Below the pieces are notes generated by a model that did no database searches, was not told the origin of the DNA, and saw only the letters and a program-made list of their open reading frames with translations. Shown piece after piece: positions 1 to 6,607 of a stretch of DNA of 16,279 nucleotides. Source of the stretch: Tateyamaria sp. (GTDB lineage Bacteria > Pseudomonadota > Alphaproteobacteria > Rhodobacterales > Rhodobacteraceae); contig JABITU010000210.1 in NCBI GenBank assembly GCA_018668195.1, forward strand, positions 1 to 16,279, read 5' to 3'. The number at the start of each line of letters is the position of its first letter. Positions within the stretch are counted from its first letter, which is position 1. A program made the position numbers and the translations under genes.

Positions 1-81
1 CAGTTGCCAAAAGTCATCGAAGGAATCAAATTCAACGACGGTGTCGAAGTCACAGCTGAGACCGAAAACCGCGCCGCCTGA
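1..81 (+). CDS. C-terminal end of an IS256-type (mutator) transposase, truncated by the window edge
   Basis: The open frame from base 1 to the TGA at 79-81 encodes 26 residues beginning QLPKVIEGIKFNDG and ending ENRAA. This resembles, from memory, the tail of proteobacterial IS256/mutator transposases, which often end in a 'LPKVI.G.KF.DGIE' segment followed by a few polar residues. The stop is followed within 35 bases by a sequence that looks like an IS256-type terminal repeat, which supports the call. The catalytic domain lies outside the window, so activity cannot be judged. With only 26 residues visible, the family assignment rests on resemblance alone. Confidence 0.5.
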   Translation, partial: QLPKVIEGIKFNDGVEVTAETENRAA

Positions 82-90
82 TGATGCGCG

Positions 91-114
91 TCACCCAAAT
101 TCAACCATAGCTCC
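91..114. repeat. Probable right terminal repeat of the IS256-type element
   Basis: The stretch TCACCCAAATTCAACCATAG plus CTCC follows the transposase stop. It resembles the ends of IS256-family elements, which typically read inward from GGAG-TATGG/GAGCTAT and contain an AAATT core. Immediately after base 114 the sequence becomes IS3-family orfB coding sequence, so 114 is the likely element boundary. The matching left end is outside the window and could not be compared. Confidence 0.45.
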
Positions 115-758
115 AATGAAAAGCGGATCAGGCGTCTGATGCGGTTGATGGGCTTCATGCCATTTATCAAAAGCCCGAGATCAGCAAACCGGCTAAGGGG
201 TACAAGATTTACCCCTATCTGCTAAAAGGTCTGCGCGTGACACGACCAAACCAGGTTTGGGCTTCTGGCATCACATTCATTCCGATGCGCAAAGGGTTCT
301 TGTATTTGATCGCGATCATCGAGTGGCATACGCGCAAGGTTTTGACATGGCGGATATCGAACACGCTTGAGGCCGACTTCTGTGTTGAGGCGCTGAATGA
401 AGCCGTCGCCAAATACGGCACGCAAGAGGTCATAAATACGGATCAGGGATCACAGTTCACGTCATTCGCCTGAACTGACCGCCTGTGCCGATCCGGCACG
501 CGGATATCAATGGATTGAAAACGGGGGTTCCTTGGCAACATCATCATGGAGCGGCTCTGGCGGTCACAAAAATACAAATGCGTTTACCTGCACGCTTTGG
601 AAACTGGATCAGAGGCCCGCGCCAGCGTCTCCAAATGGATCTAGCTCTACAATGATAAAGGGCCACACACAGCCCATGGCGGCCAGCCGCCCGCTGTGGT
701 TTTCTGGATAAAGAAAGAAGAAATGCAACCCGATCAGCAGGATCAAAGAGTAGCTTAA
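115..758 (+). pseudogene. Decayed IS3-family transposase (orfB, DDE integrase core)
   Basis: Reading through frame breaks gives an IS3 orfB: NEKRIRRLMRLMGFMP (115-162), a frameshift near 160, then [54 protein letters not shown] and, after more breaks, ERLWRSQKYKCVYLHA. In-frame stops occur at 471-473 (TGA where TGG/Trp is expected), near 516-518 and near 642-644 (TAG). The first catalytic Asp (family W-C-A-D-I-T) is Gly here, and the final Glu (family K-Y-E) is Lys; only the middle Asp in NTDQGS remains. The frame closes with TAA at 756-758. The start of orfB and all of orfA are missing because the IS256-type end abuts at 114/115. This is a dead relic. Confidence 0.88.
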
Positions 759-797
759 TTTATCATGAAAACTGTCCAAGCATTGGGGAGTAGCTCA
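759..797. repeat. Probable right end of the decayed IS3 element
   Basis: The stretch directly after the orfB stop contains AAAACTGTCCAAGCATTGGG followed by GAGTAGCTCA. Outward ends of this IS3 subgroup commonly carry ACTGTCC and finish in a short GC-poor inverted repeat. The exact boundary is uncertain because the left end has been lost and no target duplication can be compared. Confidence 0.35.
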
Positions 798-1110
798 GTA
801 ATGTCAGCTTCTTTGCAGGTTGTTCTTGAGGTTCGGCGCCCGCTGGGCATCGGTGAGAAAAAAACGGATCAAGGCCGCTCTCCTGTTGTTTGCAACCTTG
901 AATCAGAATTCAGATCAAATGTGAATCCTGAATGTCAACATATCCTAGTCTTCGTGCAGCAGGGCCCAAAGGGAGTCCCGTTCTCTAGTTGGCGATTACT
1001 GCAATAATAATTTGAGAAAAATGGTGGCTGAACCCGCCTTCGGAAAGGTGCGCTTGATATTAGTGGAAGTACGCGATTGACTTGTCGCCAGTTGGTAAGG
1101 GGATGAGGGT
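798..1110. other. Intergenic leader upstream of the hydantoinase operon; no recognisable gene
   Basis: This 313-base stretch separates the IS3 relic from the first operon gene. A short open frame crosses it (to the TAA at 1005-1007) but begins inside the IS end and matches no family I recognise, so I do not call it. A cluster of four TGAAT pentamers (one inverted as ATTCA) lies at 899-933. The operon promoter must lie here or in the IS end, but I see no convincing -35/-10 pair. A purine-rich GGGGATGAGGG at about 1098-1108 serves as the ribosome binding site for the gene starting at 1111. Confidence 0.5.
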
Positions 1111-2517
1111 ATGACAATTGATTTGGTCATTCGGCACGGTAGGGCGGTCACGCCAAGGGGTATCGTTGAGGGTGACATAGCGATCACAGGTGAGCGGATT
1201 GTGAGCGTCGGGACCCCAGTCACATCGGCAAAGCAACTCATTGACGCAAAAGGGCATTGGGTCATGCCGGGTGGTGTAGATCCACATGCCCACATCGAGC
1301 AGACGTCAGGCATGGGCGTTATGAACGCCGATACGTTTGAAACGGCCACGACTTCAGCGGCAATGGGCGGGACAACCAGCGTCATTTCATTTGCAGCACA
1401 AGCCAAAGGTCAGGCTTTGACTGAAATGGTCGCCGATTACACAGCGCGGGCAAAGCGTGGCGCAATGATTGATCATGCGTTTCATATGACGGTAACGGAC
1501 ACTTCGGTGCCGGGTTTTGACAGGGACCTTGGGGATTTGATTAAGACTGGACACAGATCAATAAAAGTATTCACGACCTATAACATCCAACTCAGTGATC
1601 GTGAAATTCTCGATACGATGGCGCTGGCCCGCAAAAACGGTGCACTGGTGTGCGTTCACGCAGAAAACGATGCGATTATTGCGCGCGCAAAAGACGACCT
1701 AATCGCGCGTGGTAAGGTACGCCCGTCCGATCATGCCCTGTCCCGCCCGCGAATGGCCGAGATTGAATCTGTTGCGCGTATATGCAGGTTCGCGGAATAC
1801 CTCGATCAACCGGTGATGTTATTTCACATATCAACAGCCGAGGCGGCCGCGCTGGTACGCGATGCTCGGGCGCGCGGTGTTCCGATATGGGCTGAAACCT
1901 GTCCTCATTATCTGTTTACGACGGCGGACATTCTGGATCAACCGAACCTTGAGGGTGCAAAGTGGATGTGTTCCCCACCCCAGCGCACAGCGCAGGATCA
2001 GAGCGCACTTTGGAGTGCTCTGGCAGCGGGGGATTTGCAACTCGTCTCATCCGATCATGCCCCCTATCGATATGATAAAACGGGGAAACTTTCGGCAGGA
2101 CCAAACGCTGGCTTTCACGAGATTGCCAATGGGCTCCCGGGGTTGGAGACGCGATTGCCGTTGATGTTTGATGCGATGGTCACGAAGGGCAAGCTGGGCC
2201 CTGAAGCATTCGCGCAGATCACGGCTACAGCCCCCGCAGACATTTATGGATTGTCACAGAAGGGCGCGATTGTATCGGGCAAAGACGCCGATCTGGTGAT
2301 TTGGGACCCTGACAAACAGGTGTGCTACGGCGAAAACGATCTTCACGACAATGTTGGCTACAATCCTTGGGTCGGACGGTCTATCAAAGGTTGGCCCGTT
2401 CACGTGCTGCTACGCGGACAGACGATCATGCAGGATGGCGTGTTTCAGGGAACGGCTGGTGGTGGCAATTGGATTGACCGTCCTACTCTTGCCACGCCGC
2501 CCACGGGGGCTGCGTGA
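1111..2517 (+). CDS. D-hydantoinase / dihydropyrimidinase-family cyclic amidohydrolase
   Basis: A 468-residue metal-dependent amidohydrolase predicted to hydrolyse the ring of a hydantoin, dihydropyrimidine or similar cyclic amide in the cytoplasm. The full binuclear metal set is visible: H59 and H61 in GGVDPHAH, the lysine that becomes carbamylated K152 in SIKVF, H183 in CVHAEN, H239 in LFHIS and D315 in SSDHAPY. Y157, five residues after the lysine, matches the conserved substrate-binding Tyr of D-hydantoinases. Length is normal for the family (about 460-490). The ATG at 1111 follows a strong GGGGATGAGGG site. Its stop overlaps the next start (TGATG), so the genes are translationally coupled. 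Family membership is firm. The true substrate, whether hydantoin, dihydropyrimidine, or another ureide or imide, is not determined by sequence. Confidence 0.9.
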   Translation: MTIDLVIRHGRAVTPRGIVEGDIAITGERIVSVGTPVTSAKQLIDAKGHWVMPGGVDPHAHIEQTSGMGVMNADTFETATTSAAMGGTTSVISFAAQAKGQALTEMVADYTARAKRGAMIDHAFHMTVTDTSVPGFDRDLGDLIKTGHRSIKVFTTYNIQLSDREILDTMALARKNGALVCVHAENDAIIARAKDDLIARGKVRPSDHALSRPRMAEIESVARICRFAEYLDQPVMLFHISTAEAAALVRDARARGVPIWAETCPHYLFTTADILDQPNLEGAKWMCSPPQRTAQDQSALWSALAAGDLQLVSSDHAPYRYDKTGKLSAGPNAGFHEIANGLPGLETRLPLMFDAMVTKGKLGPEAFAQITATAPADIYGLSQKGAIVSGKDADLVIWDPDKQVCYGENDLHDNVGYNPWVGRSIKGWPVHVLLRGQTIMQDGVFQGTAGGGNWIDRPTLATPPTGAA

Positions 2518-2906
2518 TGCAAAGGCCTAACACGCCAGCACAACTGGCGATTACATTTTTTTATTATCGTGATTTGGCGGCAGCGATCGCGTTTTACCAA
2601 GACGTGATGGGCTTAACCCTCGCCATTGATCAAGGTTGGTGCAAAATTTATGAAATCTGTCCGGGTGCGCATGTGGGGTTGGTAGATGAGGCAAAAGGCA
2701 TGAACAAATGGACAGCTATGAAACCCGTACAGCTTTGTATTCGCGTGGCGGACGCAGATGCTTGGTTTGCTTATGCAAAGGATAGAGCCTTCGAAAACCT
2801 GTCTGGATTGTTCGAGAATGACGCGCTTGGCATCCGCGCGTTTGTGTTCACGGACCCTGAAGGGTATCAAATTGAAATCCAAACGTCGACGCGAGCGGGT
2901 GCATGA
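2517..2906 (+). CDS. VOC-superfamily (glyoxalase/bleomycin-resistance fold) protein
   Basis: A 129-residue protein with two beta-alpha-beta-beta-beta modules: the first has YYRDLAAAIAFYQDVMGL at about residues 16-33, the second runs from VQLCIRVADADAW (71-83) to DPEGYQIEIQ (113-122). Such proteins are metal-dependent lyases, isomerases, dioxygenases or binding proteins. E120 and Q72 occupy usual metal-ligand positions, H52 is a possible third ligand, but the position of the first-module His is hydrophobic, so the metal site looks atypical. ATG at 2517 overlaps the preceding stop by one base; a GTG at 2514 is an alternative start. The 3' end overlaps the racemase start (ATGA). Its place between hydantoinase and racemase suggests a role on the same substrate, which is unknown. 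Confidence 0.82.
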   Translation: MQRPNTPAQLAITFFYYRDLAAAIAFYQDVMGLTLAIDQGWCKIYEICPGAHVGLVDEAKGMNKWTAMKPVQLCIRVADADAWFAYAKDRAFENLSGLFENDALGIRAFVFTDPEGYQIEIQTSTRAGA

Positions 2907-3583
2907 CCAAGTCATTGATCATTATAAATCCAAATTCTTCCACGACGGTGACGCATGGGATTGATACGGCCATCGCCCCCTTGCGCAACTTCGGGGTGCC
3001 CATCAGGTGCCTTACGTTAGCAGCAGGCCCTAAAGGGATCGAAAGCCAAATGCAGGCAGATCTGACCATTGCACCGATGCTAAACTTGGCGGCCGCTCAA
3101 ACTGACGCTGTGGGTTACGTAATCGCATGTTTTGGCGATCCAGGGCTACATGCCTTGCGCGATCAAACAAGCTTGCCCGTCGTCGGAATTCAAGAGGCTG
3201 CGGTGATGACTGCGCTTACACTTGGGCAGCGGTTCGGTGTCATAGCGATTATGCCTGCGTCCATTCCGCGCCATCTGCGCGCATTCGGTGCCATGGGTGT
3301 TTTGGACCGGCTTGCAGGTGATCGCGCCTTGGGCCTTGGTGTGGCCGACCTTTCGAGCGCGGACAAAAGCCTTTCAGCTATGATCGCCACGGGCAAAAAA
3401 CTGCGTGATGTTGACGGAGCAAATGTGTTGATTATGGGGTGTGCGGGCATGGCACAATACCGCGATTTAATTCAAGATGCGACGGGACTGCCCGTGGTTG
3501 AACCATGTCAGGCCGCCACTGCAATGGCGCTTGGTCATATTGCTCTGGGGCAAAGCCATAGAAAGGCAAATTATGCTGACTGA
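2903..3583 (+). CDS. Asp/Glu/hydantoin racemase family protein
   Basis: A 226-residue member of the cofactor-independent Asp/Glu/hydantoin racemase family, which epimerises a carbon next to a carbonyl by a two-cysteine proton relay. Both cysteines are visible: C76 in ACFGDPG and C180 in MGCAGM. The N-terminal NPNSS motif at residues 9-13 is typical of hydantoin and allantoin racemases, and the length agrees with them. The ATG at 2903 overlaps the preceding stop by four bases and the 3' end overlaps the next gene by 11 bases. Pairing with a hydantoinase suggests it racemises the cyclic substrate so that a stereospecific hydrolase can use both enantiomers. Allantoin racemase or an arylmalonate-type activity remain possible. 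Confidence 0.87.
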   Translation: MTKSLIIINPNSSTTVTHGIDTAIAPLRNFGVPIRCLTLAAGPKGIESQMQADLTIAPMLNLAAAQTDAVGYVIACFGDPGLHALRDQTSLPVVGIQEAAVMTALTLGQRFGVIAIMPASIPRHLRAFGAMGVLDRLAGDRALGLGVADLSSADKSLSAMIATGKKLRDVDGANVLIMGCAGMAQYRDLIQDATGLPVVEPCQAATAMALGHIALGQSHRKANYAD

Positions 3584-4493
3584 AGCCGCCAAAGGTGTTT
3601 ACACAATCGCAGTCACACCGTTTTTGCCTAACGGGGCGATCGATTTTGACAGTGTCGATCGCGTGGTCGATTTCTACATCGAACAAGGCGCAACCGGACT
3701 GACCATTCTGGGCATGATGGGCGAGGCTGGTAAACTGTCCGCCGAAGAAAGCATGCGCGTCGTGAACCGTGTCATCGCCCGTTCATCGGTGCCTGTGGTG
3801 GTCGGTGTGTCCGCGCCGGGATATGCGGCGATGGAAAGCCTTAGCAAATCATCAATGGATGCGGGGGCTGCGGGTGTCATGGTGGCCCCGACGACGAACC
3901 TGCGCTCTGACGATCAGATCATTGGATACTATCACGGGGTCGCCAATATTCTGGGGGCCACGCCTTTCGTGCTGCAAGACTTTCCCCTCGCGACAAGTGT
4001 TACCATCGCCACCAAAGTCATCCAGCAGATCATTGACGACTGCCCAACCTGTGTGATGCTCAAACACGAAGACTGGCCGGGATTGGACAAAATCACGGCC
4101 CTGCGCGCAACATCTGATGCGGGCAGTCGCCGCATATCGATCCTGTGTGGCAACGGCGGAATGTACCTGTTGGAAGAGATGCTGCGCGGGGCGGATGGCG
4201 CCATGACTGGTTTCGCATATCCTGAGATGATGGCGCAGGTTGTGAATGCGATCTCTGCGGGTGACGAAACGCATGCCCGCGATATATTCGACGCATATAT
4301 GCCCATGGTCCGCTATGAAGCTCAGCCTGGCCTTGGCTTGGCGATCCGCAAATATAGCCTTGCAAAACGCGGCGCGATTGCGCATCCAACACTCCGTAAG
4401 CCTGGTGGTGCACTCAATGCCACTGCTGCGGACGAAGTCGATGTTCTGGTACAGCGCCAGACTGCGCGTTTGGCTGATCTGGGTTGTCAGTGA
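3573..4493 (+). CDS. DapA-fold (dihydrodipicolinate synthase family) lyase with altered active site
   Basis: A 306-residue class I aldolase-type TIM barrel. The Schiff-base lysine is K164 in VMLKHEDWPG, and the start TEAAKGVYTIAVTPFLPNG and GVSAPGY segment fit the family. It is not a normal DHDPS: the Thr-Thr of GTTGE is Met-Met (M48-M49 in LGMMGEAG), the proton-relay Tyr of YNVP is Gln (Q135 in LQDFP), and the following Arg is Ala. Such sequences recur, as far as I recall, in paralogs near hydantoinase-like genes. I chose the ATG at 3573 because it follows AGAAAGG and matches the family N-terminus; an upstream start at 3477 would lie deep inside the racemase. It probably cleaves or hydrates a keto acid derived from the operon's substrate. 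The reaction is unknown. Confidence 0.85.
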   Translation: MLTEAAKGVYTIAVTPFLPNGAIDFDSVDRVVDFYIEQGATGLTILGMMGEAGKLSAEESMRVVNRVIARSSVPVVVGVSAPGYAAMESLSKSSMDAGAAGVMVAPTTNLRSDDQIIGYYHGVANILGATPFVLQDFPLATSVTIATKVIQQIIDDCPTCVMLKHEDWPGLDKITALRATSDAGSRRISILCGNGGMYLLEEMLRGADGAMTGFAYPEMMAQVVNAISAGDETHARDIFDAYMPMVRYEAQPGLGLAIRKYSLAKRGAIAHPTLRKPGGALNATAADEVDVLVQRQTARLADLGCQ

Positions 4494-4686
4494 TCAATTA
4501 AAACTGTGACCCGGTTTGAGCGTTGGAAATTGACCCGCCTTTTGTGCAGCAAAGCCCCTAGTAGGGCCGCCCTCACATAGCGAGTCCGTCTGGGAGCTTT
4601 GCTTGCGTGACGTATACTTTTTTACTTTTTCGTACGATGTTTGCTCCAGACGAACCGGTAAGCGCAAGCATTCGACCTGTCCCGCT
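4494..4686. other. Noncoding mosaic of insertion-sequence end fragments
   Basis: This stretch after the operon has no convincing gene. It holds two TGACCCG repeats 24 bases apart (4507 and 4531) within GACCCGGTTTGAGCG and GGAAATTGACCCG, which resemble the repeated ends of alphaproteobacterial IS21-type elements. An IS5-like end follows at 4541-4557. The segment 4600-4640 has runs of T in ACTTTTTTACTTTTT. No terminator for the preceding operon is obvious. The IS identities are by resemblance only. Confidence 0.4.
4541..4557 (-). repeat. Possible terminal repeat remnant of an IS5-family element
   Basis: Read on the minus strand this is GGGCTTTGCTGCACAAA, very close to the GGCTTTGTTGCACAAA ends common in IS5/IS903-type elements. 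Only about 60 bases of possible element interior remain before the operon gene, so nothing functional survives. A 17-base match could be coincidental. Confidence 0.35.
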
Positions 4687-4847
4687 TTAGTACCGCCAGA
4701 CCAGTTCAGCTTTGATGGTTTTGAAGAACGCCTCGACGGCGGCGTTCTGCGATTTCCTTTACTGCTCATCGATCCCTTAGAGCCATTCTGGCGTAGGACC
4801 TTCGGATAATCATGAGAACAATTTTGGCTGCCACGATCCGCATACAA
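4687..4847 (-). pseudogene. Fragment of an IS3-family orfB (second and third DDE residues region)
   Basis: On the minus strand the frame reads YADRGSQNCSHDYPKVLRQN and SMSSKGN, then after a frameshift near 4750 continues NAAVEAFFKTIKAELVWRY to a stop at 4687-4689. This matches the IS3 orfB segment that usually reads HSDRGSQY...SMSSKGNCYDNAAVEAFFKTIKAEL. The Asp of DRGSQ and the Glu of AVEAFF or KAEL survive, but the N-terminal two thirds and the C-terminal end are missing. It is a different subgroup from the relic at 115-758 and runs on the opposite strand. Its upstream end stops sharply at about 4847, where IS481-type sequence begins on the other strand. Confidence 0.75.
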
Positions 4848-5171
4848 GATCTCATCGAAAAGTTTCCATTCCGCATTCGTGAGGTGCGCACGGATAATGG
4901 TCATGAGTTCCAGGCCAAATTCCATTGGCATGTCGAAGATCTCGGGATCAGGCACGCCTACATTAAACGGGGCACCCCTCAACTCAATGGCAAAGTCGAA
5001 CGTTCCCACCGTTCTGATCAGCAGGAGTTCTATCAACTTCTCAGCTACAAAGGCGACGTTGATCTGGAGGCTAAACTCGACGAATGGGAGCGCTTCTACA
5101 ACTTCGCTAGACCGCACGGCGCGCACAACGGCCAGACCCCTTACGAAGCTCTCAGAGACAAGTTACAATAA
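4848..5171 (+). pseudogene. 3' fragment of an IS481-type transposase (integrase core)
   Basis: From about 4848 the plus strand reads DLIEKFPFRIREVRTDNGHE, FHWHVEDLGIRHAYIKRGTP, LNGKVERSHRSDQQEFYQLL and ends PYEALRDKLQ at the TAA 5169-5171. This is the C-terminal half of an IS481-family integrase core, with the second Asp (TDNGHE) and the final Glu (KVERSH) intact and no stops. The N-terminal HTH and first catalytic Asp are missing because the sequence joins the minus-strand IS3 fragment at about 4845-4848. An ATG at 4812 keeps the frame open, but its first dozen residues come from the other relic. A functional transposase is not expected. Confidence 0.85.
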
Positions 5172-5449
5172 CACAGCGAGTGTCCCGCGGGTCTGTCTAG
5201 GTTATAGACCTCTCATGCGTTGGAAATCTCCGCACGAGAAAAATGAAAAGCGGCTCACCAGGTTACCCCAATGACCGCTTGCCCACTTCTTCTAGCTTGT
5301 CACAAGTTATACGTGTGACCGCTCGCAAAGTCAAGCAAAATCATGGGCGTCATAACTGCTAACCGTACGGTATGATTAATAAATTCCTAACGGTGGAAGC
5401 AAGTGTCTCAATTTAAAAGCGTATATGCAACGCATCGACTGAACTGGCA
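5172..5449. other. Noncoding stretch between IS481 relic and mltG 3' end
   Basis: No gene is supported here. The first 100 bases are probably the 3' flank of the IS481 element; it contains GGTCT...AGACC inverted arms at about 5190-5210. Further on, GTCACA and TGTGAC arms separated by nine bases lie at about 5299-5319. On the minus strand GCGT-TGCATAT-ACGC followed by TTTTAAATT, at about 5411-5435, is a weak candidate terminator for mltG. The stretch is convergent: mltG ends into it from the right and the IS relic from the left. Confidence 0.4.
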
Positions 5450-6607
5450 TCAATTGTCCTTGGCCCGCTCCGCTTCGATCTTGCGCCACTGGGCAACGTT
5501 GCGATTGTGCGCGTCCAGAGTCTTGGAGAATGCGTGCCCCCCCGTACCGTCGGCAACAAAGAACACATAATCTGTTTCATCCGGCTGCGCTGCCGCCATC
5601 AGGCTTGCCCGGCCCGGATTAGCAATGGGCGTAGGGGGCAATCCTTCGATGACATAGGTGTTCCACGGCGTCGCTGCACGCAGCTCTGACCGTCGCAGTC
5701 CCCGGCCCAAAACGCCCTGCCCGCGCGTGATACCGTAAATCACGGTCGGGTCAGTTTGCAGGGGCATACCCCGATTCAACCGATTGACAAAAACCGATGC
5801 CACCTGACGCCGTTCGCCGGCCACGCCCGTCTCTTTCTCAATAATCGACGCAAGAATTAATAATTCTTCCGGAGTGTCCAGCGGGATATCTGTCTTGCGC
5901 GTCTCCCACGCCGCGGCGATCAACAGGTCCTGTTTCTCTGCCATACGGGTCAATACGTCGGCAAGCTGGTCTCCGGGGCGCACCTCGTAGCTGTCTGGCG
6001 CAAGCGACCCTTCAGGCGGCACTTTATCAATGACCCCTTGCAAAACATCCATGCTGCGCAACGCCGTAACAACCTGCCAACTGGTCACGCCCTCTGCCAA
6101 TGCGATACGGTACCGCGTGTCTTGCGACGCTCGAACGTCCGTGTAATTCGCAGGAGCGTCTTCGACACCCGGTTGGAATTCGGCAATTTCAACGAATTGG
6201 TTTTGCGTGGGATCGACCTTGCGCACCTGCGCGACCAGCCGGTTCACACCGATACGATAGACAACTTCGGTGCCGCAAGTGCTTGCGCCGCCGCGTGTTA
6301 CAACATCGACTATATTTTGCATCGACGCACCGGCCTCAACAATATAGCTGCCGGCTTTCAACTGATCCGTCTTGCCCGCGTAATCCGCGCCAACTCGAAA
6401 AATAGATACGCTGCTAACTGCACCTTGCTGCTCAAGCGCGCGGCTCACTCGTCGAAAATTTGTCCCACGCTCGACCTGTACGCAGATGGCCTGCGCCAAA
6501 GGACCCGGTGCTTCATACTGGCCACGACCCCACAGGATCACTCCCCCAACAAGGAACAATGCCACAATAAGAAAAGTAATCGCGTTTGACGCAATCGAAC
6601 GCCACAT
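5450..6607 (-). CDS. mltG: Endolytic murein transglycosylase MltG (YceG-like)
   Basis: A 385-residue inner-membrane lytic transglycosylase that cleaves nascent glycan strands near the site of synthesis. An N-terminal membrane segment covers about residues 9-27 (ITFLIVALFLVGGVILW), followed by the periplasmic YceG fold. The catalytic signature ILASIIEKET has its key Glu at about residue 257, followed by PLQTDPTVIYG, the NTYVIEGLPPTPIANPG block and the C-terminal FVADGTGGHAFSKTLDAHN. Length is typical for alphaproteobacteria. The ATG at 6607 overlaps the fabF stop by one base (TGATG), with GGAAAAG inside the end of fabF as ribosome binding site; a TTG at 6610 is an alternative start. Its position directly after fabF is standard for this class and implies cotranscription. 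Confidence 0.95.
   Translation of the reverse strand: MWRSIASNAITFLIVALFLVGGVILWGRGQYEAPGPLAQAICVQVERGTNFRRVSRALEQQGAVSSVSIFRVGADYAGKTDQLKAGSYIVEAGASMQNIVDVVTRGGASTCGTEVVYRIGVNRLVAQVRKVDPTQNQFVEIAEFQPGVEDAPANYTDVRASQDTRYRIALAEGVTSWQVVTALRSMDVLQGVIDKVPPEGSLAPDSYEVRPGDQLADVLTRMAEKQDLLIAAAWETRKTDIPLDTPEELLILASIIEKETGVAGERRQVASVFVNRLNRGMPLQTDPTVIYGITRGQGVLGRGLRRSELRAATPWNTYVIEGLPPTPIANPGRASLMAAAQPDETDYVFFVADGTGGHAFSKTLDAHNRNVAQWRKIEAERAKDN

Noticed and set aside
765..1007. 80-codon open frame between the IS3 relic and the hydantoinase gene
   Set aside because: It starts inside the IS end, has no ribosome binding site and no recognisable family; it may include vestigial coding sequence (EVRRPLGIGEKK) but that cannot be supported.
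3477..3572. N-terminal extension of the DapA-fold gene
   Set aside because: The extension lies within the racemase coding sequence in another frame and the family N-terminus begins at the ATG at 3573, which has its own ribosome binding site.
4520..5227. 11-base direct repeat GCGTTGGAAAT at 4520-4530 and 5217-5227 flanking the IS relics
   Set aside because: It would be attractive as an insertion duplication, but each copy lies inside a different IS-type flank and 11 bases with no further flanking match is not persuasive.
6038..6589. 183-codon open frame on the plus strand opposite mltG
   Set aside because: It is a shadow of mltG with no family motif and no ribosome binding site.
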